Part shown: piece after piece, positions 23,401 to 33,234 of the stretch | How the letters are laid out: each line of letters opens with the position of its first letter | Position numbering within the stretch: the stretch's first letter is position 1 | Assembly (NCBI RefSeq): GCF_050624435.1 | Contig: NC_134537.1 | Span: 120,269,586-120,333,585, forward strand | Source: Tenrec ecaudatus | Taxonomy: Eukaryota; Chordata; Mammalia; Afrosoricida; Tenrecidae | Length of the DNA stretch: 64,000 bases | Direction: 5' to 3' | Made by a program: the position numbers and the translations under genes | The notes under the pieces: model-generated | The model's database searches: none | Told to the model about the DNA's origin: nothing | The model's input: the letters and a program-made list of their open reading frames with translations, nothing else

Positions 23401-25616
23401 TATGCTTTTTCCTTGCTTTCATCCTCACAAGATGCTTTTTCCTTGCCTTTGAACATTTTTTTTTTTGAGACTTCCCCTATCTCAGTGTTTCCAGGAGTAA
23501 CTTTTAGGAGCCTGGGTAGCCTACGGAGTTCTGCATTACCCTGCTAACCACAAGGTCAGTGCTTCAAAACCATCAACTGCTCCACGGGAGTAAGAAGAAA
23601 TATGTGCCTCGGTAAAGATTTCAGTTCCTGTGGCTTTCCGAGACTCGTAACTCTGTGGGCATAGAAAGTTTCCTCTTTCTCCCAGGGAGCAGCTTGTGGT
23701 TTTGAACTGCTGACCAATGAGTCAGCCCATCCACTCCCAGGGATCCTCACCTTGGAGACTCCCAGGGCCCGTTCTCCTCTGCCCTCAAGGGTCCCTATGC
23801 ATCTGAATGGACTCCAAACCAGTGAGATTGGTTTGGGAAGAGTGGTAACTTTGTTTCTTTTTCTCCCCTTTAGATCGCAAAATCATCTTTGGAAAGGTAC
23901 GTTTTCATTTTGGAGACAATGGAAGTCCTTGGGAGCCCAGGGGAGGGATGTTGAGACAGGGATGGGAAGGACATCCTCCCACCCTGCTAGGATATGTCCG
24001 ATGCCATCTCTACTCCACCTGGAAGGGCATGGGACATGGGCAAATAGCCTCTGTTATCTTTTCTTTATAGGAGTGAGTCACTGTTTCCTCTGGGCCTGGA
24101 GCCTGTTCAATTCACTGACCTGTGTTTATTCCAAGTCGTAGGAATGAGCACCAGGCTGACAATGCTCTACAGTAAGTTGACATGTGTTCACAATGACCGG
24201 GAACTGCCACTGTGCGTTTTTTTCCTGAAGAATTCGGCCATCATGCTCCCCTAAACAAAATGTTGGGTTGAAAACGTAAAGACCTCACTATGCTACCTGG
24301 AGATGCTGCAGGGACTACAGCAGAAATAACCTGTCTTATCACAGATGGAGAAAGGAACCGAGCGGTACCGTGCTTAAGCGGTGGCCAACCATTGAAAGTT
24401 GGCAGTTTGAACCCAGGATGTCTTTTATTCAGCTCTAAGAAAATCACACCCGGCTTCTGTTTTATTCACCACTTCATTCGGTGAAAGAGCCTTGTTGGTG
24501 TGTGAGCCTCTGCTCGCCTGGTCTTGTTGAAAATGACTCCATGTCAGGAGTTTGCTAGCAGCAATTTCGTGGCATTTAAGTGAAATTTAAACTTAGAAGA
24601 GTAAATTACAGACAGAGAAGAAGCGTGAAGCAAATGCTCTATTAGCAAATGTTCAGGCCTGGAGAAGTTCTCTAGAGGACTAGAGCTGGGCTCCTCTTGA
24701 TAGCTTGGTGTGGGAATAGCTACCTAACCAAGCAGAGCCTCTGTATTGAAGGTAACTTTAAACCTATCCTGAAGCCTTTGCTTTTGTGTAATTCTTCCAG
24801 GTAGATTTTGTCCCCTTCCATTCAGTGATTGATTGACTTCTCCTCTGATGTGCATTTACTGAAACAAAGCCGTGAGGTTCCAACCTCCGGATTCCATTCC
24901 ATTGTTTCTCCTCTTAGTGTGCCCGAGGTTTGTGCGCACTGCTTGGGAGGGTCCTCTGTGTACAATGTGGGCAGTCTGTGGAGCTGGCCCAGAAGACGGG
25001 TTAGGTTCACTGCACGTCTCTCCTTGCAGGGCACATCACTTTAGACCCTGCAACCGCTCATCCGCATCTGGCTGTGTCTTCAGATCTGAGAAATGTCAGC
25101 TTTCGCAACAACCAGCAGGCTGCATCTGGCAACCCGGGGAAATTTGATTTCAGCGCCATTGTGTTTGCCGCAGAGAATTTCATCTCAGGGAGGCACTACT
25201 GGGAGGTGGATGTGGAGAAGGCAGTCCACTGGCAGATAGGCATCTGTAAGGATCGTACGACCAAGCTGAGCAAAGTCCCCAAAACTGGGGGCGAGAAATT
25301 CTTGCTCACAAGATCCGTGATGGGGGCCAACAATACCTTCTGGGTCTACCCCCCTTTAAAAAGGATTTCTGTGAAAAAGCCTGTGCACAAAGTTGGAGTT
25401 TTCCTAGATTATGAGCACGGGCAAGTCTCGTTCTATAATGTGACAGATAAATCTCACATTTATAGTTTTTCCGGTATTAACTTCCGTGGTACTATCCGGC
25501 CTATGTTTTCTTTATGTATCACAAATGAAGGCATAAATTCTGACTCTCTTACCATTTGTGCCCCTCCAGAACCTTCTAGTAATGGTGCTGCTGCTGCCAC
25601 TGCTGCCAGCCCTTAG
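17296..25616 (+). CDS. Gene B: RING-less TRIM-family protein (B-box, coiled coil, PRY-SPRY), 388 aa
   Basis: Six exons (156, 96, 204, 23, 101 and 587 bp) join without a phase conflict into 1,167 bp, i.e. 388 residues plus stop. Domains: partial B-box 2 at residues ~10-45, coiled coil ~53-152, linker ~153-193, PRY-SPRY ~194-380, then a short alanine-rich tail. The 96-bp and 23-bp exons are diagnostic TRIM sizes. ATG 17296 has a purine at -3 and is the first in-frame ATG after a TAG at 17155. No RING motif (C-x2-C...CGHxFC) was found in the ~3 kb upstream, so the product lacks ligase-type RING chemistry unless a distant exon supplies it. The linker, beginning RSES after the 23-bp exon, and the SPRY resemble TRIM43/49/64/77-type proteins. 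Exon 3 is short and its acceptor weak, so a decaying gene cannot be excluded. Confidence 0.78.
17452..18121. other. Gene B intron 1
   Basis: Begins gtaagc and ends ttttcctccag. GC content falls quickly after the CpG-rich block. No feature recognised. Confidence 0.6.
18122..18217 (+). CDS. Gene B exon 2: 96-bp coiled-coil exon
   Basis: The exon is exactly 96 bp, phase 0 at both ends, between 'ttttcctccag' and 'gtaagt'. It encodes 32 residues with coiled-coil character (FRERLDMWKKQYKAIEILL...). A 96-bp second exon is typical of TRIM genes, where it forms the start of the antiparallel dimer helix. Confidence 0.85.
18245..18640 (+). mobile_element. L1 ORF2 3'-end remnant in gene B intron 2
   Basis: Contains diverged L1 end motifs such as 'gaaccacaaattaaaatatt' followed by 'tgaggtggtgtttgccaccc', the region preceding an L1 3' UTR. 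Confidence 0.55.
19050..19262 (+). repeat. AfroSINE-like element, sense
   Basis: Head 'ggagtccctggatgacacag', B-box region 'ggttggcagttcaaaccacc', core 'atgaatcagaattgattcag'. Confidence 0.85.
19538..19722 (-). repeat. AfroSINE-like element, antisense
   Basis: 'ccaagtcaactctgcctcat' core, 'ggcagagaacctcatctttc' and the reversed head. Confidence 0.85.
19723..21164. other. Gene B intron 2, mostly unrecognised
   Basis: Two open frames (19733-20143 and 20236-20430) look accidental. A segment at 20740-20995 reads in part as helical protein-like sequence but carries in-frame stops. Confidence 0.4.
21165..21315 (-). repeat. AfroSINE-like element, antisense
   Basis: 'caagtcaattctgactcatag' with 'cacaggacacgattgaattgcc' and 'aaaatctcatctttctctt'. 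Confidence 0.85.
21355..21550 (+). repeat. MIR element, sense
   Basis: Typical MIR progression: 'acatgttacttaacttctgac', 'ctcagtttccttaattgtgg', 'ggataataaaggcacct', then 'attgcatggattgaatggg'. Confidence 0.85.
21835..21995 (-). repeat. LINE 3'-end fragment, antisense
   Basis: 'gtgaattaggtgaaggtttac', followed by 'aataattcatacacattttg', is the start of an afrotherian LINE 3' end also seen near 59.1 kb. Confidence 0.5.
22462..22665 (+). CDS. Gene B exon 3: coiled-coil exon, short at its 5' end
   Basis: The frame is open from the TGA at 22453 to the donor gtaagc at 22666. The 3' half reads like a TRIM coiled coil, ending SLRVSIAELEKKPAFPQ, the position where the family has L-x-x-I-x-E-L-E-x-K. 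Only the acceptor ending at 22461 (acaacag) preserves phase 0. It has no real polypyrimidine tract and abuts an (AAC)n run. The exon is 204 bp against a usual 231 bp, so nine codons are missing. An alternative acceptor at 22469 would hit a stop. Confidence 0.65.
23505..23760. repeat. Inverted pair of AfroSINE fragments in gene B intron 3
   Basis: A sense fragment ('gctaaccacaaggtcagtgc', 'tgctccacgggagtaagaag') runs directly into an antisense fragment ('cctctttctcccagggagca', 'gttttgaactgctgacc'). The two can pair as a hairpin in the pre-mRNA. Confidence 0.7.
23874..23896 (+). CDS. Gene B exon 4: 23-bp TRIM exon
   Basis: Exactly 23 bp between 'ctcccctttag' and 'gtacgt'. It encodes IAKSSLE plus two bases, close to the family D-x-K-x-x-L-x-R pattern once joined to exon 5 (giving ...SLER). 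It enters in phase 0 and leaves in phase 2, as in gene A. Confidence 0.8.
24071..24171 (+). CDS. Gene B exon 5: linker before PRY-SPRY
   Basis: A 101-bp exon between 'ttctttatag' and 'gtaagt'. Joined to exon 4 it reads R-SESLFPLGLEPVQ..., ending MSTRLTMLYR into the next exon. The SES-x-x-x-x-x-x-x-P start and the L-x-x-L-x-x-F/Y-R end match the TRIM43/49-type linker. Phase 2 in and phase 1 out fit both neighbours. Confidence 0.8.
24355..24560 (+). repeat. AfroSINE-like element, sense, in gene B intron 5
   Basis: 'gaaccgagcggtaccgtgc', 'ggcagtttgaacccagg' and the core 'ttgaaaatgactccatgtc'. Confidence 0.7.
25030..25616 (+). CDS. Gene B terminal exon: PRY-SPRY (B30.2) domain
   Basis: The acceptor 'tctccttgcag' precedes a 587-bp phase-1 exon ending at TAG 25614-25616. 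PRY: HITLDPATAHP, with the intact LDP motif. SPRY: FISGRHYWEVDV, HWQIGIC, VGVFLDYEHGQVSFYNV, IRPMFSL and LTIC. The C-terminus is a low-complexity alanine-rich tail from GCT/GCC repeats. The domain is better conserved to the family consensus than that of gene A and shows no disruption. Confidence 0.93.
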
Positions 25617-25683
25617 TCTAAAATCCAAAGCCAGGGACAACCCTGAAGTTCAGGCCATGACTTTGTGAAATGTTTTGTGTAAA

Positions 25684-25689
25684 ATTAAA
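25684..25689 (+). promoter_or_regulatory. Probable poly(A) signal of gene B (ATTAAA)
   Basis: ATTAAA lies 68 bp after the gene B stop, followed by a TG-rich stretch. It is the common variant of AATAAA and the nearest candidate. Confidence 0.55.
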
Positions 25690-25699
25690 GATGACTTTG

Positions 25700-26629
25700 A
25701 CTTGATTGAACCTGAGTTCAATGCCTCCATGTTTTTGTATTCCTAAAATTTCAAGACTGACTCTTAGTGGATGGTGTTGCATTTAACCCGAGTCATGAAC
25801 AATAATGACAGAACTACTCTACACTAGTTAGAACATGAGCATATGCAGCAAACTATTGGGAAATTACAGCCGGAATTTAGCCAGCTTCCAGATTAATTGA
25901 GGTCTTTAGGACTACATTAAAGACACTATGCATTTCTTAAAACATTGGCAACATTGGATACCATTAAAAATGAAAGCAAATCGGAAATTTCAGTGTCATG
26001 CTATAGTTCCAAGTGGAAGGGAGGGATCCCATTACCTACCCTATCACATGGAGACCTATTACTGACACTCCTATTACTGAGGATTGGCACTTCTACATCT
26101 TGCCGACCCAAATAGAGAAGAATTTCTCTGGACAGATTGTGTTGGGGAAAGTGAATATTTTAGAAATTATTTTTTTCAAGTGTTCTTTTTCACTTCTCTT
26201 TCTGACAAGGAAAAATTGAGTTCCCAAAGAATCCTAGAGGTTCAGTTCTTTGGCACACAGAAGTACTAGGCCATAAGTCCTTCAGACTCAGTCACCCACA
26301 AACGAGAATGCAGAATGTAGGAATATCGCAGGCCAGGGGATACAAAGTCATGTGCATCCAATGGTGATGCTAGTAAAAAGGTGAAGGACCCTCCTTATGA
26401 GAAGACCACGCTCAGAAGGGGTCACCATCAGGTTGTCAGTGATTAACAGGCTAAAAACCACTACATTTATATATCTTCAAGTTGACATGGAATTATGCAA
26501 CCACCGCAGTAGCTCTGTGGTGGTGTCTTGTATTTGCTCCTCTTTTTGAAAATAGGCGATCATTGGACAATGAAGAACCTTTTATTGCTCAGTGGTGACC
26601 ATAAAGAGAACAGGAAGACAAAATATTCA
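25700..26629. other. Downstream of gene B, no gene
   Basis: AT-rich sequence. A short stretch at 26430-26530 ('cttcaagttgacatgg') may be a fragment of the LTR family described at 31.1 kb. Nothing else recognised. Confidence 0.4.
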
Positions 26630-28835
26630 TTAAAGGGTTTTTTTTTTGTTTTTTTTGGGGGGGGGCTCATATAATTCTTATCACAATCCATACATATAAA
26701 TACATCAATTGTATAAAGCACGTCCATACATTCTTTGCCCTAGTCATTTTCAAAGCATTTGCTTTCCACTTAAGCCCTTTGCATCAGGTCCTCTTTTTTT
26801 TCCCCCTCCCTCTCCGCTCGCCCCTCCCTTATGAGCCCTTGATAATTTATAGATTGTTATTTTGTCATATCTTTCCCTATCCGGATTCTCCCTTCCCCCC
26901 TTCTCTGCTGTCCGTCTCCCAGGGAGGAGGTCACATGTGGATCCTTGTAATTGATTCCCCCTTTCTAACCCACTCACCCTCTACTCTCCCAGTATAGTCC
27001 CTCACACCCCTGGTCCTGAAGGCATCATCCACCCTGGATTCTCCTTGCCTCCAGCTCCCATATGCACCAGTGTACAACCTCTGCCCTATCCAGTCCTGCC
27101 CTATCAGAATTTGGATCATGGTAGTTGGGGGGAGGAAGCATTCAGGATCTGGGGGAAAGTTGTGTTCTTCATCGGTACTACATCACACCTTGACTAACCC
27201 ATCTCCTCTCCTAAACCCCTCTATGAGGGGATCTCCAGTGGCCAACAACCTTATACCTGGTCCCTTTAGCACCTTCTGATCGCACAGGCTAATGTGCTTC
27301 TTCCATGTGGGCTTTGTTGCTTCTGAACTAGATGGCCGCTTGTTCCCCTTCAAGCCTTTAAGACCCCAGACACTATCTATTTTGATAGCCGGGCACCATC
27401 AGCTTTCTTCGCCACATTTGCTTATGTACTCGTTTGTCTTCGGCAATCATATCATGGAGGTATGCAGCCAATGATATGATTCTTTGTTCTTTGATGCCTG
27501 ATAATTGATCCCTTCGGGACCACGTGATCACACAGGATGGTGTGTTCTTCCATGTGGGCTTTGTTACTTCTGAGCTAGATGGCCGCTTGTTCACCTTCAA
27601 GCCTTTTAAGACCCCAGACACTATCTCTTTTGATAGCCGGGCACCATCAGCTTTCTTCACCACATTTACTTGTTCACCCGCTTTGGCTTCAGCAGTTGTG
27701 TCGGGAGGGTGAGCATCGTAGAGCCAATTTAATAAAAGAAAGTATTCATGAATTGAGGGAGTGCTTGAGTAGAGGCCCAAGGTCCTTCTGCCACCTTAAT
27801 ACTAAACCTATAAATATAGACACATAGATCTATTTCCCCATCCTCATATATATATATATTTGCATGTACATGTCTTTGTCTAGACCTCTATAAATGCCCT
27901 TTGACTCCTAGCTCTTTCCTCCATCTCCCTTGACTTTCCTCCTGCCCTACTACCATGCTCTGTCCCCACCTGGGTTACAGTTATACCTCTTCTTTAGGTA
28001 ACCTTACCCTTGATCATTCCCTACCAGGCCTGCCACTTCCCCCTCACTACCATTTTGGGTCCCATGTTGTTCCCTTGTCCCTGTGTTTGTTAACACCAAT
28101 TCCTTACCTCCCCACCTCCCCCTATCCCAAGTCCCCCCGGAACTGTCAGTCCGGTTGTTTTGCCTCCAGATAGTTCATCCAGCCTGTCTTATTTAGACAG
28201 ACCTGTGGAGACAATAACATGCACGAAAACAAGACAGAGGAAAACAAAGCAACAGTATACAACCAGACAACAAAACAACAACAACAAACCACTGACAAAG
28301 AACAAACAAAACACATCAAGAAAGAAGAGCTTGTAGTTAGTTCAAGGATCGTTTGTTGGCCCTTAGGAGTGCTTTCCAGTCCAGTCTGTTGGGACACCAC
28401 GCCCTGGCCCCAAAGTCCACTTTCAGCATTCCCTGGGGACCTTGCCGTTCCATTCCCTTGCTGTTCCGCTGCACTCCCCCAGTGCTTTGCCTCAGTGTGG
28501 TGGGATCAGGTCAGGTGCAATTCGCACACTGTGTCTCCAGTGCTGTCCCCTGTATCGCCCTTGGTCACTGAGGGGCATCATGTCTCATAGTGGGGCCAGC
28601 CATGTTGTTCTCTCTGTGGACTGGCTGCTCTGCTAAGGAACATCATCCTCACGGCCTGGTGGGCCAGGCTGTGTTCCACTCTCTCCTCCTGTCCCTTCAT
28701 CTGCTCCCATGTGCTCTGATCAAAAATGTCTCTCTCCCGGAGCTGCAGAATCAATGTCGTCCTTTGAAACAAATTCTTCTCGGGGGAGGGGCAGGAATCC
28801 ACTTAATTTTTGGTGCTGGGGCCAGTCATTGAAGG
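26630..28835 (-). mobile_element. L1-type element, antisense, 2.2 kb of 3' UTR
   Basis: Poly-T then 'acatcaattgtataaagcac' marks the 3' end at 26640-26740. The G/C-rich body with two ~250-bp internal units (27270 and 27520) follows, then the AC-rich and CT-rich upstream part to about 28835. It is colinear with the sense copy at 54.4-56.8 kb over almost its full length. The many short open frames here are accidental. Confidence 0.8.
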
Positions 28836-28869
28836 ATTTTATGTAAAAGATTTCTCAAACTTTATCTCC

Positions 28870-28990
28870 CTTAACATATTCCAGATATAATTAGTGTAAA
28901 GACTCACATATGAAACTTGAGGCTCAACTTGTCTAAAATCACATAGCTATTAGATGCATAGTAAGTGACTATGATGGAGAATTAACAAAA
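28870..28990 (-). repeat. MIR-like fragment, antisense
   Basis: 'cttgaggctcaacttgtctaa' and 'aatcacatagctattagatgc' match MIR in reverse orientation. Confidence 0.55.
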
Positions 28991-29204
28991 GTGCCTAAGT
29001 GCTCAGTTGACCATTCAAACCCATTCATTTGCTCTTGGCAAGTGAAAAACATCTTAGATATTATCATGGTTTGTGACACTCCAAATGGCCTCCGTACGTA
29101 AGGTCTTGGGGGAAGTAGATGATTGGGAGACAAAAGGGTGAAAAAGGCTTGTTAAAGCCAACCCCGGTGTCAAGAGGACCCTGCCTCCTACCTAGCCACC
29201 CAAT

Positions 29205-29345
29205 GTGGCCAGGAGGATTTTCAAGCCTGGCAAGCTGGCAGAAGCAGGTCACCAGGTCTTTCCTCCAAAGTACATCTAAGTTTGAACCACCAACCTCTCT
29301 CATAGTAGGCAAGTTCTCAATCACCTGCACCATCCTGGGGCCTCA
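29205..29345 (-). repeat. AfroSINE-like fragment, antisense
   Basis: 'gtttgaaccaccaacctctct' is the reversed tRNA-type B-box region. The rest is weak. Confidence 0.5.
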
Positions 29346-29377
29346 AAAGTCTTCCTCCAAACAAGACCCACAAATCC

Positions 29378-29565
29378 CTCCAAACTCACTGCCATTGGGT
29401 CAATTCTGATTCATAGACACCGTGTAGGACAGAGTAGACCTTCCCCCTTTGAGTATCTGAGACTAAATCTTTACCAGCATAGGACATCTCATCTTTTTCC
29501 CGAGAGTGACTGATGGTTTCAAACTGCTGGCCTTGCAGTTAGCAGCCCAACTCGTAATTAACAAT
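29378..29565 (-). repeat. AfroSINE-like element, antisense
   Basis: 'tgggtcaattctgattcatag', 'gtgtaggacagagtagacc', 'aaactgctggccttgcagtt'. Confidence 0.88.
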
Positions 29566-29756
29566 GCATTCAGGACATTTTGCATGTGATCAGTGTACTT
29601 TCGGGAGAGCAAGCAAGAGAAACTTTTTACAACTTGAGAATCATAGTGATCTAAATGCATGTAGAAAAGTCAAACCGTGAGATTCTTTATAGACCTAGTT
29701 CCAGTACATTTCTGAATTAAATAGTAGGCATAGGAGTTTGGGCGGGGGATGATGGC

Positions 29757-29945
29757 CCACACACTCACTGCCATCCAGTGAATGTCGACTCCGGAACAGG
29801 GTAGACTGCCCTTGTGAGTTCCCCAAACTGTAACTACTGGAGGAGAAAACCCCATCATTCTGCTGGAGCACTGGTGGTTTAGAACTGCTGACTGCGGTTA
29901 GTAGGCCAGCATGTAACCACTACATCATCAGGGTTCCAACAGGGG
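29757..29945 (-). repeat. AfroSINE-like element, antisense
   Basis: 'actcactgccatccagtgaa', 'gaacagggtagactgccctt' and 'tagaactgctgactgcgg'. Confidence 0.85.
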
Positions 29946-30394
29946 CTTAGGAAAGCGTGCCATTCATACAAATCTAGACAAACACTTTTCACTTGCAGTT
30001 TTGAGTCCGTGAAATTATCTACAGTCGTAAGGAGAAAACTTTGACTTCATTGGAGTTAATTTTCATGATCTGTGTAAAGCAAGAAAAGGCAATACATTCA
30101 AAGAGGAGATAAAAACATTGAAGGGGAAATAATTTCTGATTTAAATGTGCTAAACATCATCATTGGTGCATTGCAGCTAAATCAATGAGTGGAGAGGGAA
30201 CAGGAAGAAAGAAGGTTGCATTTTAGTGGGACCTTGACAAATTAGGAAGTGCGTAATAGAAAAAAATATTTGGCCTGAAGGGAAGGAAGCATGAGATTAG
30301 AAATTACCCCTATGTGAGAGAAATGATTTTTCCATAACAATGGAACAATATGATTCGAAAAGTAAGAGAAAATTATGTTGAATTTAAATTTCAC

Positions 30395-30525
30395 ATGTAT
30401 TATTAAAATAATGTTTGTGTTCATTGTACCCCTGCCATGTGCCGGGTATGGCTCCAAATATTTTATGTGTATTTCTTTGTCTAATCTTTTTTAACCTTAA
30501 GGGAGATGCTATTACTTTCACAAAC
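30395..30525 (-). repeat. MIR element, antisense
   Basis: 'cccctgccatgtgccgggta' followed by 'attttatgtgtatttctttg' matches the reversed MIR core ('tatgtgccaggcac'). Confidence 0.7.
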
Positions 30526-30796
30526 ACAAATAGAATTTATATGCCCCCAATCACTGGATAGTGACACCTCAAACTTCTCTGCACATTCACAGAAGCTATC
30601 TCCCCAAACATGAGTCTGACTGAAGGTGAAAGACTTGAGGGGAAGTACAGGGAATTTGTGAAAGTGAAATTAAACATTTCTCGAGAGAAGTAGCTGATGG
30701 AGATTTAATGTAAATCCATTTTCACAGAATGCATTTACAAACTTGTATTGCCATATTTTTTATTTCAACCTAGATGGAAACTTTATTTCCTTCCCG

Positions 30797-31050
30797 TTAG
30801 GTTCCGTCAAGTCAGTTCTGACTCACAGCAGCCTTGGTGCAGAGCATAGAACACTGTCAGGTCCCGCAGCATCACAACTGTTGCTATTTGAGGGCATTCT
30901 TATAGCCACTTGTCAACCCATCTGTCTTTTTTTCCTTTCCTCTTTACCAAGAATGATGTCCCTCTTCATGGAATCGTCCTCCTGATAATATGTCCAAAGT
31001 ACATGGGCAATGAGGTAGCATGGCCCTCACTTCTACTACAAGAGCACTTT
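30797..31050 (-). mobile_element. BovB/RTE LINE 3'-end fragment, antisense
   Basis: Begins with the tail shared with AfroSINE ('caagtcagttctgactcaca') and continues into RTE 3'-UTR sequence ('ttaccaagaatgatgtccct', 'ctgataatatgtccaaagta'). Confidence 0.75.
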
Positions 31051-31117
31051 GAAAGGATGGAGGAAGGGAAATTATTTGTGGGGAATAAGACATAATAAGA
31101 ATTTATATTCAGATTGC

Positions 31118-31627
31118 ATGAGTCTGGGTAGACTAAAGAAACAAACGCATAGATACTCATATGTTTATAGGAAAGAGCTTTATATAAAGAGTAATTGCAC
31201 ATTAAGAAAACATCCCAGATCAAGTCCTTAAGTCTGATATTAGCCCGTGTGTCCAGTACCAGTCTATAAATTCCTCTTCAGAATCACGCAACACATGAAA
31301 TGACGCCAAGTGCAGGAAGATCACAAACCAGTGGGTGGAAAGTCTTGTGGATCCAGTGGCAGTAGAAGCATCTTGGCACTGGCGTGGTTCTCCACAAGGG
31401 TCCTCTAGCTCCAGGGCTCTGGCTGCCATCAGCATAGCTCCATATGGCTTGTCAATAGGAATGTCTTGCACTGAGTGAGTGTGTGCCCCACCTCCAGCAA
31501 GTTATTTATCTCTTTAGCACCTCCAAATGATGTCATCAAGCTGCAACCTGATTGACAGGCTAAACTCCTAATAGTCTTCACTCTTAATAGTCTCAAGTTG
31601 ACAATAGATTATGTAACTATCACGCAT
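31118..31627 (-). repeat. Solo LTR, ERVL/MLT2-like, antisense
   Basis: On the minus strand it starts near 'ataatctattgtcaacttg' and ends near 'gtttgtttctttagtctacc', about 510 bp. That resembles the MLT2-type LTR plan (tgtcaacttg head, ...aaatctcttt... and 'gtttctctgg' tail). Same family as 32681-33234 and 45028-45370. No internal viral sequence is present. Confidence 0.6.
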
Positions 31628-31662
31628 ATCTTCTAGCAAAAAGCTACAGATAGTTTTTAGAA

Positions 31663-31860
31663 CAGTGGTTCTCAACCTTCCTAATGCTACAACCCTTTAA
31701 TACAGTGCCTCATGTTTTGGTGACTCCCACCCATAAAATTATTGCCATTGCTACTTCATAACTGTAATTTTGCTACTGTTTATGAATCAGGCGAGCCCTA
31801 TGAAAGGGTCTTCATGTCCCTGTGCCAAAGGGGTTACAACTCACAGGTTGAGAACCACTG
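31663..31860. mobile_element. SPIN-like nonautonomous hAT DNA transposon (198 bp)
   Basis: Perfect 16-bp terminal inverted repeats (CAGTGGTTCTCAACCT at the left, its reverse complement at the right). The interior, with 'aatgctacaaccctttaata', 'gttttggtgactcccaccca' and 'tacttcataactgtaatttt', matches the SPIN family as I know it. Flanking 8-mers (ttttagaa / gtttataa) agree at six of eight positions, fitting a hAT 8-bp target duplication. It carries no transposase and must have been moved in trans. Confidence 0.9.
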
Positions 31861-32680
31861 GTTTATAATTAAATAATTAAGAAAGAATGAAGAAATATAT
31901 CAATTCTACAAGAACAGAAAGTTCAACATGATTGTGTTTGAGTAGCAAGAATGAAAGTGAGGCAAGGTTTAGATCTGCAGTTTTGATCAATCTTGATGGT
32001 TGATTTTTATGGTGCCTTATAACAGAATTTGATCTTATAACACCACCAAAAAAAACCAACCCTATCTATTACTTTATTCAAAAATAAATTCAACTTTATA
32101 GCCTGGAAAGCAAATAAATGGTGATCTGCATTTCCTTACACAATCAACATAATTTGAATGACAGAAATCATGTGCCATATCATATTCTGTTTACAACAAA
32201 TACAATGAAACCTTTTTTAAAAAGTATACTGAGTTCTTATAAGACCTTTGGCTTTTGTGAGAATATGTGCTTCCAGGGAATGACAGAAGAAAACACGAGA
32301 AAACCTGTCTTGTGAGATTATTTTAAGGTAAGTAGAGAAAAGCTCAGGGTTTTTGTACATAAATTTCTTGAGTTTCCTACAAAGTAGTCATGGCACAGCA
32401 CACAGGCCAGACCTCCAGATATACTGGAAAACCAGGATAGGGTAAGAGTACTCCAAGAATGAAACTCCAAGTCCTCATCCTTCACACCTTTAGCTGAAAT
32501 AAGTAGTCTCAGGAGGAAGGCTGGACAATGGCTCATCCTTGACCAAGGCCCCTCAAAGTGCGAATCTGAGGTTAGTCTCTGACCTCACTCTCAGTCTTTG
32601 AAGAGATTCAGAGACTGGTTGACAATCATTTTACTTCTACCTTGCTCTGCTTGGAAGAGCAAAAGCCCAGGGTTTTTATG
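31861..32680. other. Intergenic sequence, no recognised feature
   Basis: AT-rich, with short open frames only. Nothing supported. Confidence 0.45.
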
Positions 32681-33234
32681 TGGTTGTGGTAGTTAAATAA
32701 TCTGGTGTCTGGAGTTGAGAGGATTAAGAGTGAAGGAGTGGAGTCTAGTCTGTCAAGCGGGTCATAGCCAATGACGCCTCTGTGTAAGCATGGCCTTCTC
32801 TGGAGGATTCTGGGAACTCCAGTATTTCCTCCTTGGAGGCGGGGGACACTCTCTCTCCTCACTCCCTGGAATTCTGGAAGACATTGCAGCTGACAAGACA
32901 CATAAAACTATGCTAGTGCCCTGAGCTGGAGAAGTCACATGGAGAACCCCTGCCAGTGCTGAGATGCATACAATGCCAGTGGATCCTCAAGACTTCCTAT
33001 TCACTGGCTTGTGACCTTCCTGCATTTGGTGTCATTGCATGTGTTTCATGAGTCTGAAGTGGACTTTATAGATTGGTATCGGACATATGGACTAAGATTA
33101 GACTTTTGGATTTGATCTGGACTGGGCTGGGATGTTTTCTCAATATTTAATTGCTCTTGTACTTAAACCTCTTTCTTATACACATATGCATGTGTCTTTG
33201 AATTTGTTTCTTTAGTCTACTCAGACTAACACAC
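32681..33234 (+). repeat. Solo LTR, ERVL/MLT2-like, sense
   Basis: About 550 bp from 'tgtggttgtggtagttaaat' to 'actcagactaacaca', with 'gactttatagattggtatcgg' and 'aacctctttcttatacacat' near the 3' end. Colinear with the minus-strand copy at 31.1-31.6 kb. TG...CA ends are seen; no 5-bp duplication was confirmed. Confidence 0.6.

Noticed and set aside
26779..28832. Dense short open frames on both strands
   Set aside because: Same L1-type 3' UTR; proline/serine-rich translations come from C-rich DNA.
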